The notes under the pieces were generated by a model, which ran no database searches, was not told the origin of the DNA, and saw only the letters and a program-made list of their open reading frames with translations. A program made the position numbers and the translations under genes. 64,000 nucleotides of DNA from Pseudomonadota bacterium (GTDB lineage: Bacteria > Desulfobacterota > Binatia > Binatales > Binataceae). Location: assembly GCA_021324455.1 (NCBI GenBank), contig JAJPJA010000042.1, forward strand, positions 1 to 64,000, in the 5' to 3' direction. Position 1 is the first letter of the stretch, and every line of letters begins with the position of its first letter. Shown one piece after another: positions 55,259-62,659 of the stretch.

Positions 55259-56755
55259 TTATCTCAACAGGTCGCGGTAGCGCGGCGGAACGAGCTGGCG
55301 TTCGTCGGGGTCGGCGTCGATGCGTTCATCTTTGAGCGGCAGGTTGGCGTAGGGCACCGTGGCGGAAGGACGGTCATTGTCCGCCACCGATTTGCCCGCG
55401 CCGTTGCCGATGAGCGCGGGCGGGATGCGAAACAGCACGTAACGCGCATTCTTGATGTCCAGCGGCGTTCCATGCTCGCCGGCTTTGTAGAACCTTTCAA
55501 AATTCCCCGGCTGAGGAAACTGCCCCAGATGCGTGTCGCCCTTGGAGGATCCGAAATCGCGGCGCTGCTGACCACTCTGATCGCGCTCAGTGTTGCTCGG
55601 CTCCTGACCGGGCTGCTGGTTGGATTTGGAGCGGTTCAGATTGGAGGATCCGCCGGCGGCTTGGAGCCGGGCGAGGTCAGGTTGCTCGCCCGGCCGCGGC
55701 GCTCGGGCCTTGAGCCCGCTCTTTTGCTGTTGGCCGGATTTCTGTTTGGCCTCGGCCTCAAGCCTGGCCTGCACCTGCGCGATACTCTTTCGCGCCTGCG
55801 CCAACTGGGCCTCGCCTTTGCCGGTCTGCCCATTGGAATCGCCGCCCCCGCTGCTGGCGTTGCCCTTGCCCGGACCGCTGCCGTTGCCTTGTCTGGCCTT
55901 GCCTGAGGCTTCTTTGCTTTCGCCGGAGCCCTGACCCTGGTTGCCCCTGGACGCCGACTGACCCTTGCCGGAAGCAGCCTGCGAATTGTGCTGGCGCTGC
56001 TCCTGCGCTTTCAGATCCTGTTGGACGCTGGCGAGCTGTTCGAGTTTGGTCTGGGGCGGAACTTTGGGATTGTCCAGGGAGTTGGCGACGGCGCGAAGCC
56101 GGGCGGCGAGTTCGCGCGTTTGCGCATCGGCCGGATTGGAGTTGGCAATCTCGCGCGCGATTTTACGCAACTGACGGCTTTGCGCGCCCAGCAGCGGTTG
56201 GTTCGCCGCCAGCAGCACCGAAATCCCGGCGGCTATCAGGCCCACGGTGGACACGGTCAGGAAGAGCCCCTGGCGCAGCGGACGTTTGACCTCAAAAGGG
56301 AACATCCGGGGCGGATCGAGACGGTCCAGATGCTGACTGGCGCGCCGCCACAGTATCGGAAACAGGGGACTGCGCGAGCTACCCGGCGCTGCGCCGGCCA
56401 TCGTCGCCAGCGTCAACACTTCCTGGCGCGATCCTAGCTTCAGGTCGATTTGCTCGGCGGCGGCGACCGGATCCAGGCTGCGGCGATAGGCCAGACCGGC
56501 GAGGACGCCGCCTGTGACCAGACCGACCGCGGCGGCGCACAGCAAGCCGAACTGCAGCATGCGGGCGGTTTCGGCGGGCATCACCAAACCCCATCGCTCC
56601 CACGATTGCTGGCCCAACGCGCGCAGGCCGATACCGACGGCAATCAGCACCACCAGCGGCGGCAGCAACGCCGTGATGGTTTGCAGCGCGGCCAGCCGGG
56701 CAAGCCGGTGCCTGACGCTTTGAATTGCCTTAACCGGGTCGTTCACCTGGAACAT
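55259..56755 (-). CDS. membrane protein with long coiled, Gln/Ser/Gly-rich region (DUF4175-like position)
   Basis: 498 residues. Three hydrophobic segments at about residues 20-45, 65-90 and 155-185, then helix with E-x-x-A pattern, and from about residue 240 a Gln/Ser/Gly/Lys-rich disordered stretch, ending in D-E-R-Q-L-V-P-P-R-Y-R. Such proteins are found beside MoxR/DUF58/VWA genes; I do not recognise a named function. It lies 27 nt after mltG and 14 nt before moxR. Confidence 0.7.
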   Translation of the reverse strand: MFQVNDPVKAIQSVRHRLARLAALQTITALLPPLVVLIAVGIGLRALGQQSWERWGLVMPAETARMLQFGLLCAAAVGLVTGGVLAGLAYRRSLDPVAAAEQIDLKLGSRQEVLTLATMAGAAPGSSRSPLFPILWRRASQHLDRLDPPRMFPFEVKRPLRQGLFLTVSTVGLIAAGISVLLAANQPLLGAQSRQLRKIAREIANSNPADAQTRELAARLRAVANSLDNPKVPPQTKLEQLASVQQDLKAQEQRQHNSQAASGKGQSASRGNQGQGSGESKEASGKARQGNGSGPGKGNASSGGGDSNGQTGKGEAQLAQARKSIAQVQARLEAEAKQKSGQQQKSGLKARAPRPGEQPDLARLQAAGGSSNLNRSKSNQQPGQEPSNTERDQSGQQRRDFGSSKGDTHLGQFPQPGNFERFYKAGEHGTPLDIKNARYVLFRIPPALIGNGAGKSVADNDRPSATVPYANLPLKDERIDADPDERQLVPPRYRDLLR

Positions 56756-56782
56756 TCCTGCCGGGAAGAAGCACGCCGGCGC

Positions 56783-57790
56783 TCAATTGCCATCCGCGGC
56801 CCGGAAATTCACGCTGCGCAGGCTGGCGATCGCGCGATCGTGTTCTTTCAAGGTGCGGGAAAATACATGCGAGCCGTCTTTCCGCGCGACAAAGTATAGA
56901 TAGTCGGTTGGGGTCGGATAAAGAGCCGCATGAATCGAGTCCCATCCGGGATTCGCGATCGGGCCCGGCGGCAGTCCCGCAAAGTCATAGGTATTGAATG
57001 AGGAATGGGTATGGACCGCCTGCGCGGCGTGAGCGGTAATACCATCGAAGCTGTACTGCGCCGTCGGATCCGACTGCAGCGGCATATGCAGGTGCAGCCG
57101 ATTGTAGAAAACACCCGCAATCAGCGGACGCTCGGAGGGTACTTTGGCTTCCTTTTCGATCATCGACGCCAACGTTACCAGTTGGTGCGTGCTCAGCCCC
57201 ATCTGGAAGGCGCGTTCTTCCACCTGCGGCGACAGTTGGACGAAGAACCGCTCGAGCATCGCGGCCAAAATGTCCTGGGCGGTCGCGGAGGGTTCGAAGC
57301 GATAGGTGGCGGGGAACAGGTACCCCTCGACCCCCATCGGCTCCAGTCCCAGAGCCTTAATCAGGGGCGAGCGGCGCGCTTCCTCGGTGAATTTGGCTTC
57401 GCATACCAGCCGCGCCATTTCCAGCCGACGGGCAATCTGATGCACGGTGGAGCCCTCTGGTATGGCGACGGTAATGACCACCGACTCGCCGCGAACCAGA
57501 TGCCCCAGGACCTGCGCCACGGTTTCGCTGCCCGAGAACCGGTAGTCGCCGGGTTGCAGACGATTGGCTGCTCCCATAAGGCGGGCGCAAACCTCGAACG
57601 CGAGCGCGCTGCGCACGATTTCGGCCCGTTTGAGGATTACGCCGATGGATCTGGGACCCTGACCGCGCCTGATTTCCACCATCCGGGGCGCAGTCAGGCG
57701 GGGCCCGGGCACGGCAAACAGAAAGTAGTACAGCGCCGCGCCGCCGACCAACATCAGCGCGATAGTCAGAGTTGCAATTCTCTTAGCCAT
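56783..57790 (-). CDS. mltG: endolytic transglycosylase MltG
   Basis: 335 residues. A membrane helix near the N-terminus (L-T-I-A-L-M-L-V-G-G-A-A-L), a LysM-like segment, then Y-L-F-P-A-T-Y-R-F and A-S-M-I-E-K-E-A with the catalytic glutamate, followed by F-Y-N-R-L and D-P-T-A-Q-Y. Cleaves nascent glycan strands in the periplasm and so limits chain length. ruvX lies directly upstream, as in many genomes. Confidence 0.95.
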   Translation of the reverse strand: MAKRIATLTIALMLVGGAALYYFLFAVPGPRLTAPRMVEIRRGQGPRSIGVILKRAEIVRSALAFEVCARLMGAANRLQPGDYRFSGSETVAQVLGHLVRGESVVITVAIPEGSTVHQIARRLEMARLVCEAKFTEEARRSPLIKALGLEPMGVEGYLFPATYRFEPSATAQDILAAMLERFFVQLSPQVEERAFQMGLSTHQLVTLASMIEKEAKVPSERPLIAGVFYNRLHLHMPLQSDPTAQYSFDGITAHAAQAVHTHSSFNTYDFAGLPPGPIANPGWDSIHAALYPTPTDYLYFVARKDGSHVFSRTLKEHDRAIASLRSVNFRAADGN

Positions 57791-57826
57791 CAGGCCCTTG
57801 ATGCGGCAAATGGAGCGGCGGCCATG

Positions 57827-58297
57827 TTATCGACCGCGGCCGTGTTTCTCTTGCGCCGGGATATCATCCGCCCCGGCTTGATGCTCCGTCCCGTGCTCAG
57901 CCAGCCAGCCCTCCAGGATTACTGCGGCGGCGACCTGATCCACCATGAGTTTACGCGAGTTGCGGCCGAGCAACGAATCTTTCAGCCGCGATTGCGCTTC
58001 GAAACTGGTCAATCTTTCGTCAAACAAGTCCACCGGCAGACCCAGCGCCTCGCCTAGACACCGCCCGAATTCGCGCGCCCGCCGCGCCGCCGCTCCTTCG
58101 GAGCCGTTCATGTTTAGCGGCAGGCCGAGTACGATACGATTGACTTGCCGGTCGGCGGCGATGGCGCGCAGTTGCTCCAGGTCGCGGGATAAGGAAGTCC
58201 TGACCAGGGTGATCAGAGGTCTGACACCGAGGGCGGGCAGGTCGACGATGGCGACACCGATTCGCCGCTTGCCGAAATCCAGTCCGAGGACGCTCAT
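57827..58297 (-). CDS. ruvX: RuvX/YqgF Holliday-junction resolvase-like protein
   Basis: 156 residues, RNase H fold. G-L-D-F-G-K-R-R-I-G-V-A-I (first acid), V-L-G-L-P-L-N-M-N-G-S-E-G, D-E-R-L-T-S and D-Q-V-A-A-A match the YqgF family, which processes 16S rRNA ends. ATG 58297 is used because the family begins M-x-x-L-G-L-D; an in-frame TTG at 58318 adds seven residues. Ends 36 nt before mltG. Confidence 0.92.
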   Translation of the reverse strand: MSVLGLDFGKRRIGVAIVDLPALGVRPLITLVRTSLSRDLEQLRAIAADRQVNRIVLGLPLNMNGSEGAAARRAREFGRCLGEALGLPVDLFDERLTSFEAQSRLKDSLLGRNSRKLMVDQVAAAVILEGWLAEHGTEHQAGADDIPAQEKHGRGR

Positions 58298-58422
58298 CGG
58301 CAAAAAAGAGCTTAGCAAGGTTATTGGGAAGTCAACAAGGTTGTTGGCAAACAGTGTTCTCGGTTCGGAAACAACAGTAAATTTGCTTGCATCGACGCTG
58401 GTTTTTCGGCCACAATCGCCGC

Positions 58423-60021
58423 GTGACCGGACTCGGAGAATTTGCCCAAAGCCGCCGTTTTTGGTGCAGCGCGGCAGCGCTTGTGGCGCTTCTTGGCGTC
58501 TTGGCCGTCATCTACGCTAATCAGCCTTCCGCCGGCAATTCTACCTCTGTTCAGCCGGTGTCTGCGCCGCCTGTCTTAGCTAAGCCAGCGGCTGCGTTGC
58601 CCCCAATCGAGGCCGGAAGAGCCGCCCCCAAGTACGACAACGTGGCCGAAGCGCAGGTCCTCCCGGCGGCAGAGATGCGGATTGAACGGTTCAGAATTGA
58701 CCGGCCGGTCAGTATCTCCCGGCTGCTGCGCGACGCCGGTGTGGACCAGGCTCAGCGCGACGCATGGGCCGAGGCTTTTCGTTCCGCAGCGCATTGGGGA
58801 ATCCTGAGCCCCGGCCATCAGGTGTCGGTATTTAAAGATCCCGGGACCGGACGCGTGCACGCGGTGGAGTACGACTTCGACGACAGCTCCGTAATTCGCG
58901 CGGAAGATATCGGCGGCGGGGTGGTACTGGCAACGCGGCAGCCGCTGCGTTACATGCCGCAGACGGTGGCGTACAGCCTGTCGTTGGCGGACGGGCTGGA
59001 AGCGGCCGCCGCGCGCAAGCATCTGCCCAGTGCCGTAGTCGATCAGATCAAATATGCGTTCGCCACCCGGCTGACGCCGCTTGAGTCGCGCGGCACGCTC
59101 AAGCTGGTTTACAAGGAGCTGGTCACGCCTGACGGTCTGCATCATCGCAACCAGGACCTGCAGGCGTGCAAGATCCAGATGGGGCGCCGCAGCTACTGCG
59201 CGTTCTCGTTCAACGACGGGCACGGCCGCGAACATCTGTACGACGAGCACGGCAACGCGCTGGAGCCGCAGTTTCTGCGCTTTCCGGTGGCGTTTCAGTA
59301 CATCTCCTCGTCCTTCTCGCCTTCGCGCTATCATCCGATCCTGCATCGTTACCGGGCTCATGTGGGGGTGGATTTGGCGGCGCGCTACGGAACTCCGGTC
59401 CGGTCCATCAGTGACGGCCGGATTCAGTTCTCGGATTGGGACGGCGAATTGGGCCGCTGCGTGCGAATCGTTCACGACAACGGTTTGATCAGCGTCTATG
59501 CGCATCTGTCGGCAATCAGTCCGGAGGTGCGGCCGGGGGCCCCGGTCCGCATCGGACAGGTGATCGGCTACGTCGGCAGCAGCGGTCTTTCCACCGGTCC
59601 GCATCTGCACTATGCACTGTACAAGGACGGCCGCTTTCTCGATCCGCTCGCGGTCAATCTGGACGAGGGCGGCGAGGCCATCGCCAGCGATCGGCGCCCG
59701 CTGTTCGAGCGGTTCAAAAAGGAATTCGAGCGGGTATTCGCACGGCTGCATCCCGGAATCGCCCACGCCGAACTGAGCGATCCGGCGATCAACCGACTGG
59801 AGGCGTTCAACGCCGACGCCGATCCGCCGCCGACCTTCTCGCTCCCGCTCTCCGGACTTACGGTTCCCGGATCGCTCTCCAAACCGGTGCGCGCCTCGCG
59901 TGCGCGCGAAGTGCATCTGACCCGCGGTGGACTGCTGCGCGACCGGATGCCGCAGATGACGCCGAGCAGCGCACTGGACCGGTTGATCAACAGCGGACTT
60001 ATCGGCGACCCGTCGATGTGA
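58423..60021 (+). CDS. M23-family peptidoglycan endopeptidase
   Basis: 532 residues. One N-terminal membrane helix (A-A-L-V-A-L-L-G-V-L-A-V-I), a long extracytoplasmic region with an OapA/LysM-like start, and a C-terminal LytM domain: H-V-G-V-D-L-A-A-R-Y-G-T-P-V (zinc ligands His, Asp) and G-P-H-L-H-Y-A-L (H-x-H). Cuts peptide cross-links. GTG 58423 matches the hydrophobic N-terminus; TTG 58387 would only add Arg-rich residues. Divergent from ruvX. Confidence 0.92.
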   Translation: MTGLGEFAQSRRFWCSAAALVALLGVLAVIYANQPSAGNSTSVQPVSAPPVLAKPAAALPPIEAGRAAPKYDNVAEAQVLPAAEMRIERFRIDRPVSISRLLRDAGVDQAQRDAWAEAFRSAAHWGILSPGHQVSVFKDPGTGRVHAVEYDFDDSSVIRAEDIGGGVVLATRQPLRYMPQTVAYSLSLADGLEAAAARKHLPSAVVDQIKYAFATRLTPLESRGTLKLVYKELVTPDGLHHRNQDLQACKIQMGRRSYCAFSFNDGHGREHLYDEHGNALEPQFLRFPVAFQYISSSFSPSRYHPILHRYRAHVGVDLAARYGTPVRSISDGRIQFSDWDGELGRCVRIVHDNGLISVYAHLSAISPEVRPGAPVRIGQVIGYVGSSGLSTGPHLHYALYKDGRFLDPLAVNLDEGGEAIASDRRPLFERFKKEFERVFARLHPGIAHAELSDPAINRLEAFNADADPPPTFSLPLSGLTVPGSLSKPVRASRAREVHLTRGGLLRDRMPQMTPSSALDRLINSGLIGDPSM

Positions 60022-60854
60022 AACTTCGCGGCCGCCGCGGATGGAACTCCTATCCGATGCGCAGCGGGCTCAGAACTGACTTCTTCGCACCGCCCAAACC
60101 GCGCCTGATGGCGCATCGCGGGGGCGGCGGCGTCAACCCGGAAAACACGCTGGAAGCGTTCGGCGCCGCCTATCGCGCGGGCATCCGTTACTTCGAACTC
60201 GACATCCACGCCAGCCGCGACGGCGTGCTGATGGTCTGTCATGACGACGATCTGCGGCGCACCACGGATGTCGCCGGCGCCATCCGCGAAATGAGCTGCG
60301 CCGAAATCGCGCGCGCCGACGCCGGTTACGCTTTCAGTCTGGACGGCGCGTTTCCGTTGCGCGGCAAAGGCGTCCGCGTGCCCAAACTGGTGGACGTGCT
60401 GGGACTGTTTGACGACGCTTTTTTCGTGATCGAAATCAAGCAGGTGCAGCCCAGTATCGCGGCCGCGCTCGACCGGGCGTTGTCGGCCACGTCAACCCGG
60501 CAGCGGGTACTGGTGGCGTCGGAGCATCAGCGGCCGCTGAGCGAGTTTCGCGCGCTGGCGCCGGAGCTGCCGACCAGTTTTTCCGGCCGCGAAGTGTTCG
60601 GATTTTTCGCCGCCTTGATGGCATCCGACCGCCAATATCAAAGTCCGGCCGACGCCCTTCAAATCCCGCCGGCGCATGAGTCGATGCTGCTGGCAACGCC
60701 GGCCAGCGTAGCGGCGGCGCACGGCCTCGGACTTGAGATGCACACCTGGACTATCAATGAAGAGGCCGAGATGCGCCATCTTTTGGAGATGGGCGTCGAT
60801 GGCATCATCAGCGACTATCCCGCCCGTCTGCTGGCGTTGGCTTCCCTGAGTTAG
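60018..60854 (+). CDS. glycerophosphodiester phosphodiesterase
   Basis: 278 residues, TIM barrel. A-H-R-G-G-G-G-V-N-P-E-N-T-L-E-A-F (general-base His and Glu), E-L-D-I-H-A-S-R-D-G and V-C-H-D-D carry the metal and catalytic residues. GTG 60018 overlaps the M23 stop by 4 nt; ATG 60057 is possible. Releases glycerol-3-phosphate from lipid-derived glycerophosphodiesters, cytoplasmic as no signal peptide is seen. Confidence 0.93.
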   Translation: MKLRGRRGWNSYPMRSGLRTDFFAPPKPRLMAHRGGGGVNPENTLEAFGAAYRAGIRYFELDIHASRDGVLMVCHDDDLRRTTDVAGAIREMSCAEIARADAGYAFSLDGAFPLRGKGVRVPKLVDVLGLFDDAFFVIEIKQVQPSIAAALDRALSATSTRQRVLVASEHQRPLSEFRALAPELPTSFSGREVFGFFAALMASDRQYQSPADALQIPPAHESMLLATPASVAAAHGLGLEMHTWTINEEAEMRHLLEMGVDGIISDYPARLLALASLS

Positions 60855-60900
60855 GGTTACGGTTTTCGGCGGCGGCCGAAAGCAGGGAGGAGTTGGGGGC

Positions 60901-60929
60901 TTGACAAATCGGGGCGCTTTCGAGATATT
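60901..60929 (+). promoter_or_regulatory. promoter of the Fur-box operon
   Basis: TTGACA (60901-60906), 17-nt spacer, GATATT (60924-60929). Overlaps the Fur-like site. Confidence 0.65.
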
Positions 60930-60947
60930 GAGAATCGTTTTCAAAAT
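60927..60947 (+). promoter_or_regulatory. Fur-like operator
   Basis: ATTGAGAATCGTTTTCAAAAT; core TGAGAAT-C-GTTTTCA against consensus TGATAAT-N-ATTATCA has 11 of 14 arm positions. It spans the end of the -10 and the start site, the position for repression when iron is bound. Confidence 0.65.
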
Positions 60948-60962
60948 CAGGAGCCGCTCCCG

Positions 60963-61307
60963 ATGCGTTTCGTACACCTCGTCACCTTCTCCGCCGTGCT
61001 GCTCGCGGTATGCGCGCTGACGGCGCAAACCGAATGTTCCGACAGCCCCATCTTCACCATCAGAGCCGAGGCCGGACACTTCACCCCCTCTCAACTGGAA
61101 GTCGCGGCCAATCAACCCTTTACCGTCCGCGTCACCAGCGCGGAGAAGACTCCGATCGAATTCGAGAGCTTCGAGCTGCGCCGTGAACGGGTGGTCCGGC
61201 CCGGGGAAACCATAAGCGTCAACATGCCGCCGCTGGGCCCCGGCACCTACAAATTCTTCGACGACTTCCATCGCGATACGCCCGAGGGGGCGATCGTCGT
61301 TAAGTAG
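60963..61307 (+). CDS. EfeO-type cupredoxin-domain protein
   Basis: 114 residues. Signal peptide (about 1-25), then a cupredoxin beta-sandwich. Core motifs I-E-F-E-S-F-E-L and F-F-D-D-F-H-R-D are those of the cupredoxin domain found in EfeO/FTR1-associated iron uptake proteins. Preceded by TTGACA promoter and Fur-like site; no EfeU/FTR1 permease is next to it. Likely periplasmic iron-binding or copper-dependent oxidation step. Confidence 0.85.
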   Translation: MRFVHLVTFSAVLLAVCALTAQTECSDSPIFTIRAEAGHFTPSQLEVAANQPFTVRVTSAEKTPIEFESFELRRERVVRPGETISVNMPPLGPGTYKFFDDFHRDTPEGAIVVK

Positions 61308-61310
61308 CCG

Positions 61311-61751
61311 ATGGCGGCCAGATGGCCGGCGGCGGCGGCGATACTCATCGTGGCGCTGCAGTTGATGCCCGTGCACAGGAGCAATCCGCCCGCAACCGCG
61401 GACCTGAGCGCCCCGCCGGAAATATCCTCGATGCTGCGCGATGCCTGCTACGATTGCCATTCGAATCACACGCGCTGGCCCTGGTACAGCGCGATCGCTC
61501 CGGTCTCGTGGATCGTTTACCGCGACGTTGCCGAAGGACGGCGCCGGCTTAACTTCTCCGACTGGGACGCCTACGCCTCGGATCCCGGCACCGCGCGGCG
61601 CAAGCTCACTCAAATCGCCGATCTCGTTATCGCGGGCAAAATGGCGCCGTGGTATTACCGCGCGCTGCATCCGCGGGCGCGCCTGGACCCGGCGCAGCGC
61701 CGAATCATCGCACGATGGGCGGCAACCCAGGCACAAGGCGCGGGGCGATAA
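61311..61751 (+). CDS. haem-binding-domain protein (CxxCH)
   Basis: 146 residues. Signal-like N-terminus, then A-C-Y-D-C-H-S-N-H-T-R-W-P-W-Y-S, the hallmark of the haem_bd (PF14376-type) domain, followed by helices ending G-K-M-A-P-W-Y-Y. Starts 3 nt after the cupredoxin stop, so cotranscribed. Electron transfer between the cupredoxin and another partner is an inference. Confidence 0.85.
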   Translation: MAARWPAAAAILIVALQLMPVHRSNPPATADLSAPPEISSMLRDACYDCHSNHTRWPWYSAIAPVSWIVYRDVAEGRRRLNFSDWDAYASDPGTARRKLTQIADLVIAGKMAPWYYRALHPRARLDPAQRRIIARWAATQAQGAGR

Positions 61752-61767
61752 CTTCCGGGATACTCGC

Positions 61768-62559
61768 TTGAAACTTCGGTCGGTTTACATCGCGCTGGCG
61801 CTGCTGCTCGCCGCCTCTGGCGCGTCCGCCCAGGTCGATACCTGGGAGTTCGAGGTTTATCCGGCCCAGACGCTCAACCGCGGTATGTTCGAGTTCGAGA
61901 CGCTCAACAGTTTCTCCGCGATCGGCCATGACGGCGGCGGCGAGTACGGCACCAACCGGATGTACCGGACGGCGTTGGAGTTTTCCTACGGTCTGACCGA
62001 CAGGATCGAAGCGGCGGCCTATCTGAACCTGGCGCATCCCAATGGCGGGCCGTTTCAATACGCGGGATCGAAGTACCGGCTTCGCGGCAGCCTGTTTGAG
62101 CAGGGGCAACTGCCGGTGGACCTGGGATGGTACGTCGAACTGGAATGGCATCGCGTACCGCAGTTCGACGACAATGAACTGGAGCTGGAGCTGCGTCCGA
62201 TTGTGACGCGTCAGTTCGGCCGGCTGGAGATCGACCTTAATCCGATCTTCGAAAAACCGATCTTCACCGGCCCCAATAAAAACAAGGGTTTCGAGTTCGG
62301 CTACGCCTCAGGCGTTTATTACAACTACTGGCGATGGATGTCGCCGGGGCTGGAATTCTACGGCGGCGCCGGTCTGATTGACGACACCGATCCGCTCAAG
62401 CGGCAGCAGCATTACATTTTCCCGGTCGTAAGAGGCGAGCTGCCGCGCGGTATCGAATACAATTTCGGCGTCGGCATCGGCTTGACCCGCGGCTCCGACC
62501 AGTTGATTCCGAAGCTGAACGTCGAGCTGGAGCGGTTTATCGGGTCGATGTTTGACTAG
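61768..62559 (+). CDS. outer-membrane beta-barrel-type protein
   Basis: 263 residues. Signal peptide L-A-A-S-G-A-S-A-Q and beta-rich alternating sequence with many aromatic girdle residues (Y-V-E-L-E-W-H-R, Y-Y-N-Y-W-R-W). TTG 61768 is the first sensible start; 16 nt after the haem-binding gene. Third gene of the Fur-preceded operon; could be a channel for iron. Confidence 0.75.
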   Translation: MKLRSVYIALALLLAASGASAQVDTWEFEVYPAQTLNRGMFEFETLNSFSAIGHDGGGEYGTNRMYRTALEFSYGLTDRIEAAAYLNLAHPNGGPFQYAGSKYRLRGSLFEQGQLPVDLGWYVELEWHRVPQFDDNELELELRPIVTRQFGRLEIDLNPIFEKPIFTGPNKNKGFEFGYASGVYYNYWRWMSPGLEFYGGAGLIDDTDPLKRQQHYIFPVVRGELPRGIEYNFGVGIGLTRGSDQLIPKLNVELERFIGSMFD

Positions 62560-62598
62560 CGGCGGGCGGTTGCGCGAGGTTTTGACCGCAAGCTGCTG

Positions 62599-62645
62599 AA
62601 AAAAAAGCCGCCACTCAGGCCGCAATAGAGCCGGCTTGAGGCGGT
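62599..62645 (-). terminator. intrinsic terminator of the nuo operon
   Basis: Read on the minus strand, CCGCCTCA...TGAGTGGCGG with an inner GCCGGC/GCGGC pair, followed by CTTTTTTTT (A-run 62599-62606 on plus). It lies 15 nt after the nuoN stop, also marking the end of the convergent operon. Confidence 0.85.
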
Positions 62646-62659
62646 TTGCGATCGCTCAA

